Positions 7,821 to 14,986 of a stretch of DNA of 22,535 bases are shown here, in pieces; within the stretch, counting starts at the first letter, position 1; every line of letters begins with the position of its first letter. Source of the DNA: Thermoplasmata archaeon (GTDB lineage: Archaea > Thermoplasmatota > Thermoplasmata > Lutacidiplasmatales > UBA184); the NCBI GenBank assembly GCA_030040035.1, contig JASHUJ010000053.1, forward strand, positions 1 to 22,535. Reading direction: 5' to 3'. Made by a program: the position numbers and the translations under genes. The notes below the pieces were generated by a model that did not search any database, was not told the origin of the DNA, and saw only the letters and a program-made list of their open reading frames with translations.

Positions 7821-8816
7821 CTACAGGACCTCGGCGTAGGCGTGGATGACCGCGCGCTCCGCGCTCGCCCACGCCTCGGGGATCTGGTTCCAGCCGTTGC
7901 GGAGATCGCCGACGCAGTAGAGCCCCGGGATCGGCGCCCCCGACTCGGCGTCGAGCGCCCGGGCGTCCTCGTCGGTGACGACGTACCCGTCGGGATCGAA
8001 GCGACAGCCGAGCGCCGAGGGTAGGCCGTGGTGCATGTCGTACCATCCTAGGCCGCTGAAGCCCCGGTCGTAGCTGCGGTGGGACCCGTCGGCGAATCGG
8101 ACGCCGAAGCGCTTCTCCCGGATCTCGTCGAAGCCGACCATCGGGCTCTCGACGTGGCCGATCGCTCGGGCGGCGAGCTCGGCGAGGAGCGACGCGCGCT
8201 CCTCGGGAGGCGATTCCTCGAGGAGGGGGCGACCGTGCGTGAGGATCTCGATCGACCGGGGCTGCCAGTGCTCGAGGTCGATCGCGGTGCGGGCGGCGAA
8301 CGCATCGTGGCCGATCACGGCGACCGTAAGACCGGGCAAGGTGTGCCCATCGCACAGCACGCAGAACTCGACGATCCCGAAGTTCGCCCACGGAAAGATC
8401 GGGTCGATCTTCCCCTCGACCTCGGGGATCCGATCGACGACCCCGAGCGCGAGGACGAGGATCCGCCCTCGGGTGCTCCGGGCTTGCTTCAGCCAATCGA
8501 ACGTGACCGAGAAGCCGGTCGGCTCGCGCGCGACGCCGGTCGCGCGCGCGGGGGTGATGTAATCGATCTGGGAGTCGTGCGCCCGAACGGCGGCGATCTG
8601 ACGGTCCAATAGCTCGTGCCCCGAGACGCCCTCGGGAAATCCGGGGATGTTGTCCATCCGGGGCGCGTAGTACGAGCGCGAGTACTTCGGCCCGCGGTCG
8701 ACGATCACGGCGGAGTAGCCGAGGAGCGCGGCCTTGAGCCCCGCCTGCAGGCCGGCGTGTCCGCCCCCGAGGATGACGAAGTCGTACGCTTCCTTGAGGC
8801 GCGGAAGTCCGGGCAT
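7821..8816 (-). CDS. Thioredoxin-reductase-like flavoprotein with CVLC disulfide motif
   Basis: A 331-residue two-dinucleotide-domain oxidoreductase. The FAD-binding loop is VILGGGHAG (14-22), and PRMDNIPGFPEGVSGHEL (52-69) is the typical FAD-contact segment of thioredoxin reductases. The redox pair is Cys152/Cys155 in FCVLCDG, matching CATCDG of the family. The late FAD motif GLYCVGDLRNGWNQI is present near the C-terminus. The second Rossmann domain is unusual: VAVIGHDAFAARTA stands where GGGxxA is expected, and the HRRxxxR NADPH-phosphate clamp is not seen. The electron donor may therefore not be NADPH. ATG 8816 was chosen because it precedes the FAD loop by the usual ~13 residues and has a TATA-like box 26 nt upstream. 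It is divergent from carA. Confidence 0.85.
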   Translation of the reverse strand: MPGLPRLKEAYDFVILGGGHAGLQAGLKAALLGYSAVIVDRGPKYSRSYYAPRMDNIPGFPEGVSGHELLDRQIAAVRAHDSQIDYITPARATGVAREPTGFSVTFDWLKQARSTRGRILVLALGVVDRIPEVEGKIDPIFPWANFGIVEFCVLCDGHTLPGLTVAVIGHDAFAARTAIDLEHWQPRSIEILTHGRPLLEESPPEERASLLAELAARAIGHVESPMVGFDEIREKRFGVRFADGSHRSYDRGFSGLGWYDMHHGLPSALGCRFDPDGYVVTDEDARALDAESGAPIPGLYCVGDLRNGWNQIPEAWASAERAVIHAYAEVL

Positions 8817-8836
8817 CCGGCGACCCACCCGGCGGC

Positions 8837-8846
8837 GGGATTTGAT
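8837..8846 (-). promoter_or_regulatory. Candidate TATA box for flavoprotein gene
   Basis: On the minus strand the patch reads catcaaatcc and is centred 26 nt upstream of the ATG at 8816. That spacing would give a leaderless or nearly leaderless transcript. Confidence 0.45.
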
Positions 8847-8900
8847 GCCTCGCGGGCCGGGCCGACGGCGACGGAGCGAGGATCGCGCGTCGCGCGACGG

Positions 8901-8915
8901 CAAATGTTAAACCCG
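8901..8915 (+). promoter_or_regulatory. Candidate TATA box for carAB
   Basis: caaatgttaaacccg is the only A/T-rich block in the 138-nt divergent gap before carA. It is centred ~46 nt before the GTG at 8955, predicting a start of transcription near 8935 and a ~20-nt leader. It contains an ATG at 8904 that is in frame with carA. Its position inside the box argues against that ATG as the start codon. Confidence 0.45.
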
Positions 8916-8954
8916 AACTCTCTCCTCGGAAGTGTCGGGTTCTTCACGCCTGCC

Positions 8955-10100
8955 GTGCACCGAACGCAAGACGGCGACCGGCGGGCGACCTTGTTGCTCG
9001 AGGACGGCACCCGGTTCGACGGCGAAGGCTTCGGAGCGACCGCCCGACGCGTCGGCGAGGTCGTCTTCACGACGGGAATGGTCGGGTACCCGGAATCGCT
9101 GACCGATCCGTCGTTCCGGGGCCAGATCCTGACCTTCACCTATCCCCTCCTCGGGAACTACGGGGTCCCGCCGGCCGGGGGCCGGGACCGGGCCGGGTTG
9201 CCCGTCCTCGAGAGCTCCGAAGTCCAGGTCCGCGGGGTCGTGGTCCGCGGCACGACCCGACCCAACCACTGGTCGAGCTCGCGGTCCCTCGAAGAGTGGC
9301 TCGCCGAGGAGGGCGTGCCCGCGATCCGCGGGGTCGATACGCGCCGCCTCACGGAGCACCTGCGCGCCCGCGGCGTGCTGCGGGGGGTGCTCGAGGTGGT
9401 CGACCCCGGCGGCGCCCGATCGAGCGACGAGGAGCTCCACCACGCGATCGCGACCGCCCCCGCCTACGGGAAGGAGAACTACATGGCGGAAGTCGCGCCC
9501 CGACGGGCGACGCTCCTCGGCGGCCCCGACCGCCCGGTCGTGGCCGTCCTCGACTGCGGCGTCAAGGCGAGCATCCTGCGCGCGCTGCTCGATCGTGGCG
9601 TCGCGGTCCTGCGGCTCCCGTACGACGCGACGGTGCCGGCCCGCTGGGATGGCCGACCGGTCCGGGGCCTGCTCGTTGGCAACGGACCCGGCGACCCGGC
9701 CGAGCTCGCCCCCACGATCGAGGAGCTCGCCCGCCCGAGCAACCGCCCGCTGCCGACGCTTGGGATCTGCCTCGGGCACCAGCTGATCGCGCTCTCCCGG
9801 GGCGGGACGACGTTCAAGCTGAAGTACGGCCATCGGGGCCAGAACAAGACGATCTGCTTCCCGGACGGGCGCGCGATCATCGTGAGCGAGAACCACGGCT
9901 ACGCCGTCGCGCCGGCGTCGCTCAAGGGGACGGGGCTCGCGTCGTGGGCGACGAACCCGGACGACGGGACGCTCGAGGGGCTGCGCGACGGCCGCGGCCG
10001 GACGATCGCGCTCCAGGGCCACCCCGAGGGCCACCCGGGCCCCCAGGAGGCGGGGTTCGTCTTCGACCGGTTCGTGGAGAAGGTGAAGCGCGCCGGATGA
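8955..10100 (+). CDS. carA: Carbamoyl-phosphate synthase small (glutaminase) subunit
   Basis: A 381-residue protein from GTG 8955, a normal CarA length. The N-terminal CPSase small-chain domain begins ATLLLEDGTRFDGEGFG and contains FTTGMVGYPESLTDPS. The class I glutamine amidotransferase domain has the nucleophile Cys272 in LGICLGHQL, ENHGYAV near 312-318, and the catalytic His356 and Glu358 in QGHPEGHPGP. It hydrolyses glutamine and passes ammonia to CarB for carbamoyl phosphate, feeding pyrimidine and arginine synthesis. The frame is open upstream to an ATG at 8904, but that codon lies in the presumed TATA box and the extra 17 residues are not family-like. The stop overlaps the carB start as ATGA, indicating coupled translation. 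Confidence 0.95.
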   Translation: MHRTQDGDRRATLLLEDGTRFDGEGFGATARRVGEVVFTTGMVGYPESLTDPSFRGQILTFTYPLLGNYGVPPAGGRDRAGLPVLESSEVQVRGVVVRGTTRPNHWSSSRSLEEWLAEEGVPAIRGVDTRRLTEHLRARGVLRGVLEVVDPGGARSSDEELHHAIATAPAYGKENYMAEVAPRRATLLGGPDRPVVAVLDCGVKASILRALLDRGVAVLRLPYDATVPARWDGRPVRGLLVGNGPGDPAELAPTIEELARPSNRPLPTLGICLGHQLIALSRGGTTFKLKYGHRGQNKTICFPDGRAIIVSENHGYAVAPASLKGTGLASWATNPDDGTLEGLRDGRGRTIALQGHPEGHPGPQEAGFVFDRFVEKVKRAG

Positions 10101-13100
10101 CGCGAACGCGACCGTCCAAGGTCCTCGTCCTCGGCAGCGGAGCGCTCAAGATCGGCGAGGCGGGCGAGTTCGACTACTCCGGCAGCCAGTGCCTGAAAGC
10201 GCTCGAGGAGGAAGGCGTCTACGCGGTCGTGGTCAACCCGAACATCGCGACCCTCCAGACCGATCCGCCCCGGCACGGCAAGGTCTACTTCCAGCCGCTC
10301 GTCCCCGAGTTCGTCGCCCCGATCCTCGACGCCGAGCGTCCGGACGGGATCCTGCTCTCCTTCGGCGGCCAGACCGCGCTGAACTGCGGGGTCCAGCTCT
10401 CCGCCCGCGGCGACCTCCGCCGCACCGGGACGCGCGTCCTCGGCACGCCGCTCGCGGGGATCCGGGCGACCGAGGACCGAGCGCGATTCGTGCGCGCGAT
10501 GGACCGGGCGCGCGTCCCGACCCTGCCCAGCCGCGCGGTCTACTCCTACGACGAGGCGCTCGCCGCGGCGCGGGAGCTCGGCTTTCCCGTCATGCTCCGG
10601 GTCGCCTTCACGCTCGGCGGGAAGGGTGGGGGCGTCGCGCGGAACGTCGAGGAGCTCCGGGCGGCGGTCGATCGCGGGCTCCGCTGGAGCCCGGTCGGCC
10701 AGGTGCTGCTCGAGCGGTACGTGGGGTCGTTCAAGCAGCTCGAGTACGAGGTCGTCCGGGACGCGCAGGGCAACGCGCTCACGGTCTGCAACATGGAGAA
10801 CGTGCTCGGGATGCGCGTCCACACCGGGGACAACATCGTCATCGCCCCGAGCCAGACGCTCACCGACCACGAGTACCAGATGCTCCGCCAGGCGGCCCTG
10901 CGGGCGGTCGCGACGTGCGGCATCGTCGGCGAGTGCAACATCCAGTTCTGCCTCGACCCGGCGAGCGACGAGTACTACGCGATCGAGATCAACGCCCGAC
11001 TCTCGCGCTCGAGCGCGCTCGCGAGCAAGGCGACCGGCTACCCGCTCGCCTATGTCGCGGCGAAGCTCGCGCTCGGCTACTCGCTCCCCGAACTCAAGAA
11101 CCGCATCACGGGCGTCACGACCGCCTGCTTCGAGCCGTCGCTCGACTACGTCGTCGTCAAGCTCCCCCGATGGGACCTCGACAAGTTCGAGCGGGCGGAC
11201 CGACGGCTCGGGCCCGCGATGAAGTCCGTCGGGGAGGCGATGGGGATCGGGGCTTCGTTCCCCGAGGCCCTGTCGAAGGCGGTCCGGATGGGGGACCCGC
11301 GCGCGGACCTCGTCCCGCCGGCCGAGGTGCGATCCCCGGAGCCGATCGTCGCCGACCTCGCGAGCCCGACGCCCGAGATCCTGTACCGGGTCCTCGAGGC
11401 CCTGCGGGCCGGGATCCCGCCCGCGCGGGTGAGCGAGGTCTCGTACATCGACCGCTGGTTCGTGGACGCGCTGGGCGAGATCGAACGGACGCACCGCGAG
11501 CTCGAGGCGGGCGCGGGGACCGAGATTCCGCTCGAGCGGCTGCGGCGGGCGAAGGAGCTCGGGCTCTCCGATCGCGCGATCGCTCGGGCGACCCGATGGG
11601 ACGAGGAGGAGGTGCGCCGGCGGCGCCTCGCGGCCGGCGTCCGCCCCCGCGTCCGAATGATCGACACCCTGGCGGGCGAGTGGCCGGCCCGGACGAACTA
11701 CCTCTACCTCACGTACCGCGCCGACGCGGATGACGTCGCGCCGTTGCCGTCGGATGCGATCCTCGTGATCGGCGCCGGACCCTACCGCATCGGCTCGAGC
11801 GTCGAGTTCGACTGGTCGACGATGAACCTTGTCGACGGCCTGCGCGCCGAAGGCGAGTCGGGCGTCGCGCTCCTCAACTCGAACCCCGAGACCGTCTCGA
11901 CCGACTACGACCGGTCCGACCGGCTCTACTTCGAGGAGATCACCCTCGAGCGCGTCCGCGACGTCTGCGAGTTCGAGCGGTTTCGCGGGATCGTCACGTG
12001 CGTCGGGAGCCAGCTGGCCCAGAACCTGACGCCGCTGCTCCACGCCTGCGGGCTTCCGATCCTCGGGACGGCCTCCGAGTCGATCGACGCGGCCGAGGAC
12101 CGGGCCCGCTTCGCGTCGCTGCTCGAGCGGCTCCATCTGCCGCAGCCGGCGTGGCGCGCGTTCCGCACGGTCGAGGAGGCGAGCGCATTCGCCGACGAGG
12201 TCGGCTATCCGGTCCTGGTCCGGCCGTCGTACGTCCTCTCGGGCCAGGCGATGCGGGTGATCCATGGCCGCGCGGACCTGGGCCGGTTCCTGTCGGAGGC
12301 CGCGCGGGTCTCCCCCGAGCACCCGGTGGTGATCACGAAGTTCGTCGAGGGCGCGGACGAGGTCGAGCTCGACGGCATCTCGGACGGGGAGCGGGTGCTC
12401 GTCGCGGGGGTCCTCGAGCATGTCGAGCGGGCCGGCGTCCACTCGGGGGATGCGATCTTCTGCCTGCCGCCCCGGCACACGCCGCCCGAGCTCCAGGCGC
12501 GGCTCGTGGAGGCGGCCGGCCAGCTCGCGCGCACGCTCGCGATCCGCGGGCCGTTCAACGTCCAGTTCCTCGTCAAGGACCGCGAGTTCCAGCTCATCGA
12601 GCTCAACCTGCGCGCCAGCCGCTCGCTGCCGTTCCTCGCGAAGGCGACCGGCGTGCCGCTCCTCCGCGAGGCCGCCCGGGCGATGCTGGGCCGGCCGCTC
12701 ACCCGCGCGGGGGTCGCGCCGCTCCCGCCCGGGCGCTGGGGGGTCAAGGTCCCGCAGTTCTCGTTCCTCCAGCTCACCGGCTCCGACCCGCTCCTGGGCG
12801 TCGAGATGCAGTCGACCGGCGAGGTCGCGTGCTTCGGCCCGACGTTCTCGGACGCGCTCGTGAAGGCGCTCGTCGCGACCGGGGTGCGCCTCGTCCCGCC
12901 CCAGGGCACGGCGTTCCTCTCGGTGGGGGGGCCCCGCTACAAGGAGGAGCTCCTCCCGATCGCGCGCCGCCTCGGTGCGCTCGGCCTCCGCCTCACCGCG
13001 ACCGAGGACACCGGCGCGTATCTCACCGACCACGGCGTCCCGGACGTGCGGATCCTCCACAAGGTCTCGGAGCCCGACCGCCGGCCCAACGTGATGGAGG

Positions 13101-13441
13101 TCCTCGACGCCGGCGGGATCGACCTCCTGCTCGACGTCCCCGCCTCGCTCACCCAGTCGAAGCTCGAACGGATGCTGGAGGACGAGTACGTCCTGCGCCG
13201 GCGCGCGGTCGAGCTCGGCGTGCCGCTGTTCACGAGCCTCGAGCCGTTCGCGGCGTACGTCGAGGGGGTCGCGTGGCTCGAGGACCATCCCCTCACGGTC
13301 GAGGCGCTCTACGGCACGGCCGAGCCCGGCGATCCCGCGCGCGGCGGGGGCGTCCGGCACATCGGGGTCGTCCCGGGCCGGACGCGGGCCCGACGACGGC
13401 GCGCGCGGGGGCGGCGGAGCGCTAGAGCGGGAACTTCGTGA
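10097..13441 (+). CDS. carB: Carbamoyl-phosphate synthase large subunit
   Basis: A 1114-residue protein with the duplicated CPSase architecture. The first half opens with VLVLGSGALKIGEAGEFDYSG, includes its ATP-grasp domain (FTLGGKGGGVARN) and the metal/ATP segment IEINARLSRSSALASKATGYP. The second half starts near 550 with GAGPYRIGSSVEFDWS and has IELNLRASRSLPFLAKATG. An MGS-like allosteric domain begins near 930 (TAFLSVGGPRYKEELLP). It makes carbamoyl phosphate from bicarbonate, ammonia and two ATP. Motifs such as VNPNIATLQTDP and YRIGSSVEFDW resemble the eukaryotic CAD form more than E. coli CarB. The final ~41 residues are an Arg/Gly-rich extension beyond the usual end; its last 20 nt overlap the convergent gene. 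Confidence 0.95.
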   Translation: MTRTRPSKVLVLGSGALKIGEAGEFDYSGSQCLKALEEEGVYAVVVNPNIATLQTDPPRHGKVYFQPLVPEFVAPILDAERPDGILLSFGGQTALNCGVQLSARGDLRRTGTRVLGTPLAGIRATEDRARFVRAMDRARVPTLPSRAVYSYDEALAAARELGFPVMLRVAFTLGGKGGGVARNVEELRAAVDRGLRWSPVGQVLLERYVGSFKQLEYEVVRDAQGNALTVCNMENVLGMRVHTGDNIVIAPSQTLTDHEYQMLRQAALRAVATCGIVGECNIQFCLDPASDEYYAIEINARLSRSSALASKATGYPLAYVAAKLALGYSLPELKNRITGVTTACFEPSLDYVVVKLPRWDLDKFERADRRLGPAMKSVGEAMGIGASFPEALSKAVRMGDPRADLVPPAEVRSPEPIVADLASPTPEILYRVLEALRAGIPPARVSEVSYIDRWFVDALGEIERTHRELEAGAGTEIPLERLRRAKELGLSDRAIARATRWDEEEVRRRRLAAGVRPRVRMIDTLAGEWPARTNYLYLTYRADADDVAPLPSDAILVIGAGPYRIGSSVEFDWSTMNLVDGLRAEGESGVALLNSNPETVSTDYDRSDRLYFEEITLERVRDVCEFERFRGIVTCVGSQLAQNLTPLLHACGLPILGTASESIDAAEDRARFASLLERLHLPQPAWRAFRTVEEASAFADEVGYPVLVRPSYVLSGQAMRVIHGRADLGRFLSEAARVSPEHPVVITKFVEGADEVELDGISDGERVLVAGVLEHVERAGVHSGDAIFCLPPRHTPPELQARLVEAAGQLARTLAIRGPFNVQFLVKDREFQLIELNLRASRSLPFLAKATGVPLLREAARAMLGRPLTRAGVAPLPPGRWGVKVPQFSFLQLTGSDPLLGVEMQSTGEVACFGPTFSDALVKALVATGVRLVPPQGTAFLSVGGPRYKEELLPIARRLGALGLRLTATEDTGAYLTDHGVPDVRILHKVSEPDRRPNVMEVLDAGGIDLLLDVPASLTQSKLERMLEDEYVLRRRAVELGVPLFTSLEPFAAYVEGVAWLEDHPLTVEALYGTAEPGDPARGGGVRHIGVVPGRTRARRRRARGRRSARAGTS

Positions 13442-14093
13442 GCGAGTACTCCGGCACGACGGTCGACGTGTCGAGGATCTCGGGGATCCCGCGGATCCGG
13501 TCGGTGACGAAGTCGAGCACGCGCCGCTTGTTCGACGTGCCGTTCTCGAAGTCGAGGACGACCAGGATGTCCCAGTCCCCCGTGAGGAAGTGGAGCTCCT
13601 TGACCTCGGGCAGGCTCTCGAGGAGGCGACGGATCCGGTCGAGGTCGCCGCCGCGCACCTTGAGGTAGGAGAACGCCCGGGCGCCCTTCAGCTCGGTCGG
13701 CATGATCGCGGACAGCTCCTCCTCCGTGAACTTCGCCGACCCCTCGAGCCGCTGGCCGAGGGGCGAGATCAGGACGGGGAACGTCTGGACGCCCCGCAGG
13801 TGCTCGGTGATGATCCGCTCGATCATCCCGGCCTTCTCGACGTCGACGACGTGCACCTTGTAGCCCCGCTTCTCGGCGAGGTCCTCGGCGAGCGCGACGC
13901 ACCGGGCCTGCTCGTCGGAGAGGAAGTAGACGGGATCGCCGAGCGCGGTCGACGTGTCGGATCCGGCGCCCGGCGCTCCCGGCGGGAGCGCCGACATCGA
14001 GGTCGTGCCTTGGGTCGTCGGCGTCCGGTAGAACGTCGTGACGGCCTTCTTCGACTGGACGTAGAGCGTCAGTTCCCGGGGTTCATCGGCCAT
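13422..14093 (-). CDS. Thioredoxin-like domain fused to Lrp/AsnC RAM domain
   Basis: A 223-residue protein whose domain order I do not recognise as a named family. Residues ~1-25 form a short basic segment, and 26-52 are a Thr/Ser/Pro/Gly linker. Residues ~53-133 look like a thioredoxin/glutaredoxin fold: strand DPVYFLS, helix ARCVALAEDLAEKRG, strand KVHVVDV, then VQTFPVLISPLGQRLEG with the family cis-proline at Pro106. The CxxC is absent; only Cys65 remains. Residues ~137-223 match the Lrp/AsnC ligand-binding RAM domain (AFSYLKVRGGDLDRIRRLL, LTGDWDILVVL, then the final VVPEYSLTKFPL). No helix-turn-helix is present, so it probably senses a ligand or redox state and acts on a partner. It converges on carB with a 20-nt overlap. 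Confidence 0.65.
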   Translation of the reverse strand: MADEPRELTLYVQSKKAVTTFYRTPTTQGTTSMSALPPGAPGAGSDTSTALGDPVYFLSDEQARCVALAEDLAEKRGYKVHVVDVEKAGMIERIITEHLRGVQTFPVLISPLGQRLEGSAKFTEEELSAIMPTELKGARAFSYLKVRGGDLDRIRRLLESLPEVKELHFLTGDWDILVVLDFENGTSNKRRVLDFVTDRIRGIPEILDTSTVVPEYSLTKFPL

Positions 14094-14125
14094 GGAGCCT
14101 TGCGTCGCTCAGCGGGACGGCCCAT

Positions 14126-14142
14126 TTCTATCTATCGGGCTG
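14126..14142 (-). promoter_or_regulatory. A/T-rich candidate promoter of the thioredoxin-like/RAM gene
   Basis: On the minus strand this reads gatagatagaaatggg, centred about 40 nt before the ATG at 14093. It is the only A/T-rich stretch in the 140-nt gap between this gene and ssb. A start of transcription near 14107 would leave a ~14-nt leader. Confidence 0.35.
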
Positions 14143-14173
14143 CTCGCCGTGCGGCCCGTCGAATGGGGCCGGC

Positions 14174-14220
14174 CCCCGGCGCTCGCGCGCCGGGGAAGAG
14201 GTTGGGCGCGGGTCCCGCGC
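14174..14220 (-). terminator. Two tandem GC-rich hairpins after ssb
   Basis: Downstream of the ssb stop there are two inverted repeats. One is a near-perfect palindrome gcgcgggtcccgcgc (14206-14220). The other is an 8-bp stem ccccggcg/cgccgggg with a 6-nt loop (14174-14195). No U-tract follows on the minus strand, so they may act as 3'-end structures rather than classical terminators. High GC makes chance hairpins common. Confidence 0.3.
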
Positions 14221-14233
14221 GGGAGCGCCGACC

Positions 14234-14719
14234 CTAGTAGCGCCGGTAGGTGTCGGAGCGGTCCCGCCCCTGACCCCCGCCGCCGCCGCCACCGCCGCCG
14301 CCGTAGCGGCCCCCGCCGCCGCGGTCGCGGTAGCCGCCGCCGAACGACCGGCGCTCGCTCTCGAACTCCTGCTGGCTCATGTCGAGCTGGGAGTTGATCT
14401 CGCCGATCCCTTCGGTGGACTTCGACAGGTTGCCGTAGCGGCCGACGTTCAGGCGCATGTGGCCGCGGACGAGCGACACGTAGCCGTTGTCGACCAGGAT
14501 GATCTCGTCCTTCTGGATCGAACCGATCTGCTCGTTCCAGAGCGAGAGGATGATCGTGGCGGTGTCGTCGCCGACGACCGCCTCGCAGACCTTGCGGGGA
14601 TCGCCGAACTTGCCCATGACCTCCTTGGGCTCACCGATGCTGACCACCTTGGCCAGCACGTTCACTTGCTTCGAGTTCGGCGTCAGGTCTCGCACTTTCG
14701 TTAGGGGCTTGTCGGCCAT
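14234..14719 (-). CDS. ssb: Single-stranded DNA-binding protein, one OB fold with Gly-rich tail
   Basis: A 161-residue protein. Residues ~5-108 form an OB fold resembling Sulfolobus-type SSB: VRDLTPNSKQVNVLAKVVSIGE, then VCEAVVGDDTATIILSLWNE, then VDNGYVSLVRGHMRLNVGRYG. Residues 126-153 are Gly/Arg/Tyr-rich, including a run of ten Gly, and the end is basic (SDTYRRY). The family binds single-stranded DNA during replication and repair; the flexible tail usually recruits partners. The tail here is RGG-like rather than the acidic bacterial tip. A GAGG lies 10 nt before the ATG, and the nearest strong TATA box is ~150 nt upstream, so this gene appears to have a longer leader than its neighbours. 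An RNA-binding role is also possible for this fold. Confidence 0.82.
   Translation of the reverse strand: MADKPLTKVRDLTPNSKQVNVLAKVVSIGEPKEVMGKFGDPRKVCEAVVGDDTATIILSLWNEQIGSIQKDEIILVDNGYVSLVRGHMRLNVGRYGNLSKSTEGIGEINSQLDMSQQEFESERRSFGGGYRDRGGGGRYGGGGGGGGGGQGRDRSDTYRRY
14277..14324. repeat. Short trinucleotide-like repeat coding the Gly run of ssb
   Basis: A stretch of ccg/gcc triplets, with few interruptions, encodes the glycine run of the SSB tail on the minus strand. Such repeats are prone to replication slippage, so the run length may vary among strains. Confidence 0.6.
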
Positions 14720-14986
14720 TCGCGTTTCGCCTCTTTGTCGGGGTTGTTTCCGTGGGAACTCCGTAGCTCAGCTCGTCGCGCGAACACTCGTCGCAAAAGA
14801 AGGACGGGCGAGACGCTCGATTCGGCGCTGGGCTCTGGGATTCCTCGGACGCTATCGACCCGCGCGAGGATATAAAGGCGGCGGAGGCGCAGGGCGGCGC
14901 CCGGGCGGGCGCGCGCGCGATCGCTGCGACTCGCGCGGCAGGCTTTTCCGAGCGATGGCCCTCCCCTCCGCGCCGGGTGCGGGGAA
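14720..14986. other. Divergent intergenic region, ssb / TPR gene
   Basis: This 267-nt gap, the longest in the window, has no protein-coding frame I can support. It contains a strong TATA element near 14871, a purine/pyrimidine CG-alternating stretch near 14908-14920, and a leader of about 125 nt before ssb. A piece reading gtagctcag near 14764 recalls a tRNA D-arm, but no tRNA can be folded around it. Confidence 0.5.
14868..14878 (-). promoter_or_regulatory. Strong TATA box, minus-strand orientation for ssb
   Basis: The plus strand reads ggatataaagg; the minus strand reads cctttatatcc, which fits the archaeal TTTATA box well. It stands out in GC-rich surroundings. Firing toward ssb it predicts a start near 14847 and a ~128-nt leader. 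It could also fire toward the TPR gene (start near 14899, ~88-nt leader). Which direction is used cannot be told from sequence alone. Confidence 0.55.

Noticed and set aside
8616..8954. Upstream open frame joined to carA
   Set aside because: It is antisense to the flavoprotein gene and crosses the divergent promoter gap; CarA homology begins after 8955.
9899..13360. A 1153-codon open frame on the minus strand across carB
   Set aside because: It is antisense to the well-supported carB gene; the residues are low-complexity Asp/Glu/Arg/Val as expected from codon-position bias in GC-rich DNA, with no domain motif.
14757..14830. tRNA-like segment with gtagctcag and gctcgattcgg
   Set aside because: The D-stem lacks its GAGC partner, the T-stem does not pair, and no 7-bp acceptor stem can be formed on either strand.
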